From JBJSXJ01 sp044235425 (lineage in GTDB: Bacteria; Planctomycetota; Planctomycetia; Pirellulales; Pirellulaceae): DNA of 64,000 bases. The stretch is from assembly GCA_044235425.1 (NCBI GenBank), contig JBIIHW010000011.1:70582-134581 (forward strand), written 5' to 3'. The translations under genes and the position numbers were made by a program. Below, in pieces: positions 53,129 to 60,616 of the stretch; position 1 is the first letter of the stretch, and each line of letters begins with the position of its first letter. The notes beneath the pieces are model-generated. The model did no database searches. It saw only the letters and a program-made list of their open reading frames with translations, and had not been told where the DNA came from.

Positions 53129-53934
53129 TGAACAGCAATAAGTGGAACGGCTGGAACGGCCGACAGATGCGACCGAGCAGCACGGCCATTGCTCTCAGTG
53201 TGCGCGGCATGGCCCTTTCTTGTCTGGCCGTCGTACTACTCGCGCAAACCGGTGATGCTCAGCCACCCGCGCTGAAAGCCACCAAGCCAAACGAGCCGAA
53301 TGCGAATCTCACTACTTGGAACGGCCCTGCGCCTCCCACTCGACTGGCCACCTTCTTCATGGGACGGGTGCGCTACAGTCAAAACGACGGCAATGACTGT
53401 AGTGGAGTGGGAGAGAATCTGACCAAGTTGCTGGCGCAGGTCTCCACCATTGCAGTCGAGCGGGAACGGACGGTGCGTTTGCTGGATGACGACTTATTCA
53501 CGACACCGTTTTTATTCATGAATGGGCATAACGATTTTCGGCTTTCGCCGGAGGAACAGCAAAATCTGCGCACGTACTTTGAACATGGTGGATTTCTCTT
53601 CAGCTCGGGCTGTTGTACGAATCCCGGTTTTCCGGCGGCCTGGCGACGAGAGTTGAGTCAATTATTTCCACAGGCGACGGTGCGCAAGTTGCCTTACGAT
53701 CATCCGATCTATCGGGCATTTTACAAACAGCAGCGGATTGGCTGCTTGCATGAAGCGCGCGACATTTACCTGGAAGGATTAGTTCACGAAGGACGACTGG
53801 TGGCGGTCTTATGCGAGGATGGCCTCTGCTGTGCCTTCTCGATGGCAAATCGCTGCAATGCCGGTAAGGGCGTTAGTCCGGAAGATGGCCGTAAACTGGC
53901 ACTCAATATCGCCGTCTATGCACTCACTCATTAG
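53128..53934 (+). CDS. DUF4159 domain protein
   Basis: This 268-residue protein has an N-terminal signal sequence (MALSCLAVVLLAQTGDAQ) and a DUF4159 domain: FFMGRVRYSQNDGNDCSG, PFLFMNGHNDFRLSPEEQQNLRTYFEHGGFLFSSGCCT, and FPQATVRKLPYDHPIY. The family has an alpha/beta fold related to glutamine-amidotransferase-like proteins and commonly ends MoxR operons. Several cysteines (SSGCCTN, EDGLCCAFS) are notable. The ATG at 53128 shares its A with the TGA of the preceding gene (TGATG). It appears to be the last gene of the operon; a 146-bp gap separates it from the DUF1080 gene. Confidence 0.88.
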   Translation: MNSNKWNGWNGRQMRPSSTAIALSVRGMALSCLAVVLLAQTGDAQPPALKATKPNEPNANLTTWNGPAPPTRLATFFMGRVRYSQNDGNDCSGVGENLTKLLAQVSTIAVERERTVRLLDDDLFTTPFLFMNGHNDFRLSPEEQQNLRTYFEHGGFLFSSGCCTNPGFPAAWRRELSQLFPQATVRKLPYDHPIYRAFYKQQRIGCLHEARDIYLEGLVHEGRLVAVLCEDGLCCAFSMANRCNAGKGVSPEDGRKLALNIAVYALTH

Positions 53935-54080
53935 CCATCAATCGTGACGATCTCTGCGGTCTGTTGTTGCGTCGGTCGCTCACACTCGTTGTAATGATGC
54001 ACTCGTAAACTGGAGCAGCGGCCGTTTCGCACGCTGTGAGCCAGCGATTCGATGTCACCTCGTAGGGAGAAAATGAAAAC

Positions 54081-55436
54081 ATGCAAGTTGCGTACTGGAA
54101 GAATTGGAAAAAGTGCCTCGCATTCGGCACCGTCGCCGTTGGTTTTTGGGCTGGCTCGTTCCTGCCCACCGCCGCTCTCGCACAAGACTCGAGTGTGAAA
54201 GCACCGCCCGGATTCACGGCGGTGTTCAACGGCAAGGATATGACCGGCTGGCACGGTATGCCGCATTTTGATCCACGTGAGCTAGCGAAAATGCCGGCCG
54301 CGGATCGCGACAGCAAAATCGCTCAGTGGACCGAAGATGCGAAGAAGCATTGGTCGATCAGCAAGGATGAGTTGGTCAACGATGGCGAGGGCGCTTACCT
54401 CACCACGGACAAAGAATTCGGCGATATGGAGTTCTTGATCGAATACAAGACGGTCGCGAAGGCGGATAGCGGTATCTACCTGCGTTCCAATCCACAGGTC
54501 CAGATTTGGGATTCGACCAAAGAGGGCGGCAAGTGGAACATCGGTGCGGATAAGGGATCGGGCGGTCTCTGGAACAACAGTGCCGGTGCTCCCGGTAAAG
54601 ATCCACTCGTGCTCGCCGACAAGCCTTTCGGTGAATGGAACAAAGTGCGAGTGATTCAAGTTGGGGCTCGGACCACCGTCTATCTGAACGACAAACTGGT
54701 GGTTGACCATGCGATCATGGAAAACTTCTGGGATCGCAGTTCGCCACTGTTCCCCAAGGGACCGATTCAGTTGCAGACGCATGGCGGTGAGATTCGCTGG
54801 CGTAATATCTTCGTCCGCGAGATTCCAGCCGAAGAAGCTAATAAGCTGTTGGCCTCAAAGAGCGATGCTGGCTTTAAGTCAGCATTCGACGGGAAGTCGC
54901 TCGAGGGCTGGGCAGGTGCCGCCGACAATTATGAAGTCGTTGATGGTTCGATCCGCTGCAAGAAGGGCAAAGGCGGCGTGCTGCATACCAAGGACGAGTA
55001 TGCCAACTTTGTCGCTCGCATCGAGTTCAAGTTACCGAAGGGTGGCAACAACGGGTTGGCGATTCGTTACCCCGGTCAGGGCGATACCGCTTACACGGGC
55101 ATGTGCGAGCTGCAAGTGCTCGACAACGACGCTCCCCAGTACGCCACGCTTGATCCACGTCAGTACCACGGTTCAGCCTACGGTATGGCAGCGGCCAAAC
55201 GCGGGTTCCTGCGACCAGCGGGCGAGTGGAATTTCCAGGAAGTTACGGTCACCGGCTCGAAGATCAAAGTGGAGCTCAACGGTTCCGTGATTCTCGATAC
55301 GGATCTGTCGAAGATCACCGAATACATGGCCAACTCGCCGCATCCTGGTAAGGATCGCAAGAGCGGCTTCTTTGGCTTCGCCGGCCACGGTGACGCCGTC
55401 GAATTCCGCAACGTCAAGCTGAAGACGCTTGAGTAG
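54081..55436 (+). CDS. Secreted protein with two 3-keto-disaccharide hydrolase (DUF1080) domains
   Basis: This 451-residue protein has a signal peptide (cleavage after ALAQ) and two DUF1080 beta-sandwich domains. The first (about 40-250) has FTAVFNGKDMTGWHG and the typical LRSNPQVQIWD and GGLWNNS segments. The second (about 265-450) has FKSAFDGKSLEGWAG, NNGLAIRYPGQGD and CELQVLDND. The family includes 3-keto-glycoside hydrolases and carbohydrate-binding proteins, and is greatly expanded in planctomycetes. The ATG follows AGGGAGA by about 13 nt. A strong hairpin closes the gene. Which glycan it acts on is not predictable. Confidence 0.9.
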   Translation: MQVAYWKNWKKCLAFGTVAVGFWAGSFLPTAALAQDSSVKAPPGFTAVFNGKDMTGWHGMPHFDPRELAKMPAADRDSKIAQWTEDAKKHWSISKDELVNDGEGAYLTTDKEFGDMEFLIEYKTVAKADSGIYLRSNPQVQIWDSTKEGGKWNIGADKGSGGLWNNSAGAPGKDPLVLADKPFGEWNKVRVIQVGARTTVYLNDKLVVDHAIMENFWDRSSPLFPKGPIQLQTHGGEIRWRNIFVREIPAEEANKLLASKSDAGFKSAFDGKSLEGWAGAADNYEVVDGSIRCKKGKGGVLHTKDEYANFVARIEFKLPKGGNNGLAIRYPGQGDTAYTGMCELQVLDNDAPQYATLDPRQYHGSAYGMAAAKRGFLRPAGEWNFQEVTVTGSKIKVELNGSVILDTDLSKITEYMANSPHPGKDRKSGFFGFAGHGDAVEFRNVKLKTLE

Positions 55437-55455
55437 TTGAGAAAGTCAAACTGAC

Positions 55456-55496
55456 GCTGCCATGCTCGTCTTCATCCCGAGCATGGCAGCATCTTT
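55456..55496 (+). terminator. Strong hairpin terminator of the DUF1080 gene
   Basis: GCTGCCATGCTCG (55456-55468) and CGAGCATGGCAGC (55478-55490) form a perfect 13-bp stem with a 9-nt loop, followed by ATCTTT. The short U-run is modest. The 3' arm and tail seed the tandem repeat that follows. Confidence 0.7.
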
Positions 55497-55573
55497 GCAG
55501 CATCTTTGCAGCATCTTTGCAGCATCTTTGCAGCATCAGCGCAGCATCTTTGCAGTATCAGCGCAGCATTTTC
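55487..55573 (+). repeat. 11-bp tandem repeat between convergent genes
   Basis: About eight units of GCAGCATCTTT with variants GCAGCATCAGC and GCAGTATCAGC run from the terminator arm into the last codons of the convergent prolyl oligopeptidase gene (stop at 55558-55560). Confidence 0.85.
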
Positions 55574-57687
55574 CAGAGGAACGTGTACGATAGCGCCCAC
55601 ATATTGGCGGCTTGCTTATTGTCTGCAGCGCCGCCGTGGCCGCCCTCAATGTTCTCGTAATACAGCACGTCGTGCCCCTGCTCTTTCATCCGCGCCACCA
55701 TTTTGCGAGCGTGACCGGGATGCACTCGGTCGTCCCGAGTTGATGTGGTAAAGAGAATCCGCGGATACTTCACGTCGCGTTTGACGTTGTGGTAGGGCGA
55801 GTAGTTTCTCAGGAATTCCCAGTCTTTCGGTTCGTCCGGATTGCCGAACTCGGCAACCCAGCTGGCGCCGGCCAGAAGCTTGTGATACCGCTGCATATCG
55901 AGCAGCGGCACTTGGCAGACGATCGCGTGGAAAAGATCGGGGCGTCGAGTGAGCATGTTGCCCATTAGCAGACCACCATTGCTACCGCCCATGATTCCCA
56001 GATGCCGCGAACTGGTGACTTTGCGTTTGATCAGATCTTCCGCCACCGCCGCAAAGTCGTCATACGCTCGATGACGATTTTCTCGCAACGCAGCTTGATG
56101 CCACTTAGGGCCAAACTCACCACCGCCTCGAATGTTCGCCACCACATACACTCCGCCCTTCTCCAGCCACGCCACTCCCGTTGTGGGCTGATAGCCCGGC
56201 AGCATCGCAATCTCAAAACCGCCATAGCCATACAGCAATGTCGGAGCGGTACCGTCGAGCGGCAGGTCGCGTCGGGACACTTGGAAATAGGGAATTGACG
56301 TACCATCTTTCGAAAGGGCTTGAAACTGTTCCACTCGCAAATCTTGCGTTGCAAAGAACGATGGGTTCTCCTTGAGCAGTTCCGTGGTTGGCTCACCAAC
56401 GACACCACGGCGCAAGGTGGCTGGTGTCAGATAGCCCGCGACGGTCATGAAGTAATCGTCCGACTCTTCATCGTCGATGGCTGAAATACTGACCGTGCTA
56501 AATTCGGGAGTTCCCGGCAGTGGCTTGCGTTCCCACTTACCATCCCGACGACTCGCAACGTAGACCTGATTCCGGACGTTATCGAGCTCATTGATGAGCA
56601 GGTGATTTTTAGTGGACGCGACGGCATGCAGCGAACGTCGTTCCGTCGGTTCAAACAGCATCGTGAAGTTGCGTTTGCCACTCATGAACTCCGCAAAGTC
56701 CGTGACGATCAACGCTCCGGCGGGATAGGTTTTTCCCCCAACTTCCCAGGCACTGCGTAACTCGAGCAGCAGAAGATCGCGATGAGTGGAGAGCTGGGCG
56801 TCGGCGGGCTTTTCGATTTTGATAAGTTCCGAACCCCGGCGCAAAAAGTATTCGTCCGTCCAAAAGGTCACCGCCCGATGAATCAGGTCACGCTCATACC
56901 CAGGCGTTTGATCCCGAAAACCGCTGGCACTCACATCGCTCGCCTGGCCTTCGTAGACCGTAGCCGCTTCCTTGAGCGGTTGACCGCGTCGCCACTCTTT
57001 AACGATGCGTGGGTACCCCGAGTCGGTCATGGAGCCGGGACCAAAGTCAGTGGCGACGAAGACCGAGTTCTCATCACGCCAGGCAATTCGAGTCTTGGCT
57101 TCCGGTAATTGAAATCCGTCTTTGACGAACGTTTTTGTGCTGACATCAAACTCACGGACAACCGTGGCATCGGCACCGCCGCGCGAGAGTGAGATGAGGC
57201 ACCGCTGCTGATGCGGGCGGAGAAACGCAACATTCTTCCAAACCCAGTTTTCGTTTTCGGCAGTGCCAAGGGCATCCAGGTCGAGCACGGTTTCCCATTT
57301 GGGCTCCGCTTGGCGATATTCCGCCAAGGTCGTGCGTCGCCAGAGCCCACGACGATTCTTGGCATCACGCCAAAAGTTGTAGTAGTGATCGCCGTGCTTC
57401 GAGACGAACGGAATCTTCTTGTTGGAATCCAGGATTTCGAGCAGTTTCTCACGCAGTGGTTCAAAGCCAGGAGTGCCGGACAGTTCGCCGGTGCTCTCCG
57501 AGTTGCGAGCTTTCACCCAGTCGAGCGGTCGCTCGCCAGTGACTTCCTCCAGCCACAGGTGCGGGTCAGCGGAATCCGGTTCAGCGGTATGGCCGACAAG
57601 CGTTGAAACGGTCGACATCAGGCATAGTCCCCAGGAGAAAAAAAATGCGCGAAGAACACGAGAACGACGTAAAGTTTTTAGGTGCAT
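55558..57687 (-). CDS. Prolyl oligopeptidase (S9A), probably exported
   Basis: This protein of about 709 residues has a basic N-terminus and a hydrophobic helix (AFFFSWGLCLMSTVSTL), suggesting export. A seven-bladed propeller (about 45-440) precedes the hydrolase domain. Catalytic residues: Ser in MGGSNGGLLM, Asp in TSTRDDRVHP and His in IEGGHGGA, the order of prolyl oligopeptidases. It should cleave short peptides after proline. I use the ATG ending at 57687; the open frame reaches 57891, but the extra 68 residues lack the family pattern. The Shine-Dalgarno is weak. The 3' end overlaps an 11-bp tandem repeat. Confidence 0.92.
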   Translation of the reverse strand: MHLKTLRRSRVLRAFFFSWGLCLMSTVSTLVGHTAEPDSADPHLWLEEVTGERPLDWVKARNSESTGELSGTPGFEPLREKLLEILDSNKKIPFVSKHGDHYYNFWRDAKNRRGLWRRTTLAEYRQAEPKWETVLDLDALGTAENENWVWKNVAFLRPHQQRCLISLSRGGADATVVREFDVSTKTFVKDGFQLPEAKTRIAWRDENSVFVATDFGPGSMTDSGYPRIVKEWRRGQPLKEAATVYEGQASDVSASGFRDQTPGYERDLIHRAVTFWTDEYFLRRGSELIKIEKPADAQLSTHRDLLLLELRSAWEVGGKTYPAGALIVTDFAEFMSGKRNFTMLFEPTERRSLHAVASTKNHLLINELDNVRNQVYVASRRDGKWERKPLPGTPEFSTVSISAIDDEESDDYFMTVAGYLTPATLRRGVVGEPTTELLKENPSFFATQDLRVEQFQALSKDGTSIPYFQVSRRDLPLDGTAPTLLYGYGGFEIAMLPGYQPTTGVAWLEKGGVYVVANIRGGGEFGPKWHQAALRENRHRAYDDFAAVAEDLIKRKVTSSRHLGIMGGSNGGLLMGNMLTRRPDLFHAIVCQVPLLDMQRYHKLLAGASWVAEFGNPDEPKDWEFLRNYSPYHNVKRDVKYPRILFTTSTRDDRVHPGHARKMVARMKEQGHDVLYYENIEGGHGGAADNKQAANMWALSYTFLWKMLR

Positions 57688-57966
57688 CGTAGAGCTCTGA
57701 AAAAATGGCAAAGTTGATCGGCAAAACAGGCTGTCGAGCCACTGGGAAAAACGCAGTCTCGGGGATCGAGAGCGCGAGGGATGGAAGTCTTTGGAAATCG
57801 CTGCGTACTTGATAGACGGTTTAGTGCGGGAATTCCAGAGTGGGTAGGGTGAACGAAGTTCGGCCGGGCTGAATCTGGGCTGCCAGGTCACTCGTTATCC
57901 GTTCGGGACTATACTAGGTCCGTAAAACCGTGAACGTCGCAGCACTCGCAGCTAAAGGCCGTTGTC
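57688..57966. other. Divergent intergenic region between the peptidase and GT2-GtrA genes
   Basis: These 279 bp hold the two divergent promoters. On the plus strand TATACT (57910-57915) is a good -10-like hexamer lying inside a short palindrome GGACTATACTAGGTCC, but no matching -35 is clear. Confidence 0.4.
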
Positions 57967-59109
57967 TTGAACTCGTGTACCTTGTCGATCGTGATTCCCT
58001 GTTACAACGAAGAGCAGACGTTACGGCGGTGCGTGGTGGCGGTGCTGGAGGCTTTCGCGCCAGCGTCGCATATCAACTTGCAGATCATCATCGTCGACGA
58101 CTGCTCGCGAGATCGCAGTCTAGAGATCGCGCGGGAACTGGCTCGCGAGCATGCTCAAGTGACCGTGCAGCACCACGAGCGGAACCAGGGTAAGGGAGCA
58201 GCCCTACGCACGGGATTTCAACACGCCACAGGTGACTTTGTGGCAATTCAAGATGCCGATTTGGAATATGATCCGCACGATTTAATTCGGCTGGTGGAAC
58301 CGCTCCGCAACGGCACGGCCGACGTTGTGTATGGGTCGCGCTTCCTGACGGCGGGGCTTCATCGAGTGCTCTATTTCTGGCATTCGCTGGGGAACCGTTT
58401 TCTCACCTTTCTGTCAAACATGTTTACGGACCTGAATCTGACCGACATGGAAACCTGCTACAAGGTATTCCGCCGCGATGTTATTCAGGGGATTAAGCTA
58501 CAAGAGAATCGGTTTGGGTTCGAGCCGGAGATTACCGCCAAGCTGGCTCAGCAGCGACTGCGAATCTACGAAATGGGAGTCTCCTATTTCGGACGGACGT
58601 ACGCCGAAGGAAAAAAAATTGGAGTACGCGATGGATTTCGTGCGCTGTATTGCATTGTGAAATACAATGCCCATTCGGCTCCCTGGGCCCTGCAGCTACT
58701 CGTCTACACACTAATCGGTGGTACTGCGGCGCTCTTCAATCTGGCTATGTTCCTGGGTCTGCGAGCGTTAAGTGTGCCGATACTGCCAGCGGCCGTCGCG
58801 GCCTTTGCCGCCGCCGCCGTCGTGAATTACCTGCTCTGCATCTGGCTGCTGTTTCGACATCGAGCACGTTGGAATACGATCTCGGAACTCGCGATCTATC
58901 TTGGGCTGGTGGCGCTGCTGGGATTGGTCGATGGTTATCTCACTCACGCATTCGTCGCGGTGGGAATTGCGGAGGTGTTGGCGAAGTCCATCGCATCGGC
59001 GATCGGACTCGTGCTGAATTTCATCGGTCGTCGCCTGATCGTGTTTCCCGAACCCCATCGCGGACCGTGGCAACCCACCAAACGCGATAGCGGCTCGCAT
59101 CCCAACTGA
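57967..59109 (+). CDS. GT2 glycosyltransferase fused to a GtrA-like membrane domain
   Basis: This 380-residue protein has an N-terminal GT-A domain (LSIVIPCYNEEQTLRR, IIVDDCSRD, ATGDFVAIQDADLEYDP) of the dolichol/undecaprenyl-phosphate mannosyl- or glucosyltransferase type. From about 235 a GtrA-type domain of four membrane helices follows (LQLLVYTLIGGTAALFNLAMFLGL, LPAAVAAFAAAAVVNYLLCIWLLF). Such fusions make lipid-linked sugars at the membrane and may help flip them. The start appears to be TTG 57967: an in-frame stop lies 36 bp upstream, no ATG or GTG precedes the conserved strand, and AAAGG sits 8 nt upstream. The sugar and acceptor are unknown. Confidence 0.88.
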   Translation: MNSCTLSIVIPCYNEEQTLRRCVVAVLEAFAPASHINLQIIIVDDCSRDRSLEIARELAREHAQVTVQHHERNQGKGAALRTGFQHATGDFVAIQDADLEYDPHDLIRLVEPLRNGTADVVYGSRFLTAGLHRVLYFWHSLGNRFLTFLSNMFTDLNLTDMETCYKVFRRDVIQGIKLQENRFGFEPEITAKLAQQRLRIYEMGVSYFGRTYAEGKKIGVRDGFRALYCIVKYNAHSAPWALQLLVYTLIGGTAALFNLAMFLGLRALSVPILPAAVAAFAAAAVVNYLLCIWLLFRHRARWNTISELAIYLGLVALLGLVDGYLTHAFVAVGIAEVLAKSIASAIGLVLNFIGRRLIVFPEPHRGPWQPTKRDSGSHPN

Positions 59110-59166
59110 AGAATATCCTGTACTCATCCCTTCGCGCCTTTGCGTGAAAAAAAGAGCGCAGTCAGC

Positions 59167-60603
59167 TCACGCCAGAATCTCCCTCACCACGCGAGCCTCC
59201 TCGATGCCCGTCAAACGGAAATCGAGTCCTGCGTGGCGGTACGTGAGGTGGCGATGGTCGAAGCCCATCAGGTGAAGCATTGTCGCGTGGATGTCATGTA
59301 CATGGACTCGGTTTTCCACCGCACGGAATCCGAAGTCGTCGGTTGAACCATAAGCGAGACCTCCTTTCACGCCGCCGCCAGCCAGCCACAGCGTGAAACC
59401 GTGATGGTTGTGATCGCGCCCGGTTGGGTTGCCGCCGCCAATCGGAATCTCAACGACCGGCGTGCGACCAAATTCCCCACCGCAAATCACGAGTGTCTCA
59501 TCGAGTAGTCCGCGCTGAGCGAGATCGGTTAGCAGCGCGGCAATCGGCCCGTCGATTTCCTTACCGAGCTTGCGATGTTCAGCCGCCAGGTTGCCGTGGG
59601 AGTCCCATGGCTGTACGTCCCCGTGATAACACTGAACCACGCGTACCCCTCGTTCAATCAAACGCCTGGCGATGAGCAGTTGCCGACCATGCAGAGTGTC
59701 GGCTTGGTAGAGATTCTGCGTGGCCTGGGTCTCCTGGGAAATATCGAGTGCATCGGTCGCTTCCATTTGCATCCGGTACGCCAGTTCGAACGATTGAATT
59801 CGTGCTTCGAGATTGGCGTCTTCCCGGCGAGTGGTCTGATGTTGACGGTTGAGGCTCGCCAGTAAATCGAGTTGTCGACGCTGATCGGTCGGCAACGTGC
59901 GCGGACTTTGAATGTTCGCGAGGAGCTCCGTAACCTTCGTCTTGCGCGTGTCGAGATACGTGCCTTGATAGATGCCGGGTAAGAACGCGCTCCGCCAGTT
60001 AGAGGAGTCCGCGACGGGCAAGCCTGGGCACATGGTCACAAAGCCCGGCAGGTTTTGATTCTCACAGCCCAGGCCGTAGGTGAGCCAGGAACCGTAGCTG
60101 GGCCGCGAGAGTCGCTCGTCGCCGGTATTCATCAGCCGCATACTCTGCTCATGGTTGGGCGTGTTTGCATAGACTGATTTGATGACGCACAGTCGATCCG
60201 CATGCTGGCTGGCGGTCCGCTGAAAGATCTCGCTGCACCACAATCCGCTGGCGCCATACTGCTGGAACTGAAACGGGGAAGCGAGCGCGACGCCGGTCTC
60301 ACGTTCGGTCGTAAGGTTGCCCAGCGGCAACTTCTTGCCACCCCATTTCTGTAACTCTGGTCGGTAATCCCAGGTGTCGACCTGCGATGGTCCACCGTTC
60401 AAGTAGATATGCACAATGTGCTTGGCTCGCGCGGGGAAGTGCGGGCTGCGCGGCGCCAGCGGGTTGTTGTTCGCCAGTGCGTTGTTGTTCGCCGGTGCGT
60501 TTGGCGAGTCGGCATGTAACAACGAGGGCAACGCGAGCAGTCCCAGGCCGGTGCCTACCGTTCCTAATAGATCTCGGCGGGAGAGTTGTGTCGGTATGTG
60601 CAT
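59167..60603 (-). CDS. DUF1501 protein with Tat signal
   Basis: This 478-residue protein begins with a twin-arginine signal (LSRRDLLGTVGTGLGLLALPSL). The mature part is the DUF1501 family, related to the alkaline phosphatase/sulfatase superfamily: HIVHIYLNGGPSQVDTWD, LIARRLIERGVRVVQCYHGD, HGNLAAEHRKLGKEID, VICGGEFGRTP and GRDHNHHGFTLWLAGGGVKGG. The Asp, Glu and His residues are suitable for metal binding, but no enzymatic activity has been shown for the family. The start is the ATG ending at 60603 with AGAGGGAA upstream. It follows the PSD1-type gene by 13 bp, the usual planctomycete pairing. Confidence 0.93.
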   Translation of the reverse strand: MHIPTQLSRRDLLGTVGTGLGLLALPSLLHADSPNAPANNNALANNNPLAPRSPHFPARAKHIVHIYLNGGPSQVDTWDYRPELQKWGGKKLPLGNLTTERETGVALASPFQFQQYGASGLWCSEIFQRTASQHADRLCVIKSVYANTPNHEQSMRLMNTGDERLSRPSYGSWLTYGLGCENQNLPGFVTMCPGLPVADSSNWRSAFLPGIYQGTYLDTRKTKVTELLANIQSPRTLPTDQRRQLDLLASLNRQHQTTRREDANLEARIQSFELAYRMQMEATDALDISQETQATQNLYQADTLHGRQLLIARRLIERGVRVVQCYHGDVQPWDSHGNLAAEHRKLGKEIDGPIAALLTDLAQRGLLDETLVICGGEFGRTPVVEIPIGGGNPTGRDHNHHGFTLWLAGGGVKGGLAYGSTDDFGFRAVENRVHVHDIHATMLHLMGFDHRHLTYRHAGLDFRLTGIEEARVVREILA

Positions 60604-60616
60604 GGGTGCATTCCCT

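Noticed and set aside
59120..59160. Candidate terminator after the GT2-GtrA gene
   Set aside because: The CTTCGCGCCTTTGCGTG text is a common intergenic simple sequence and does not form a stable stem followed by a U-run.
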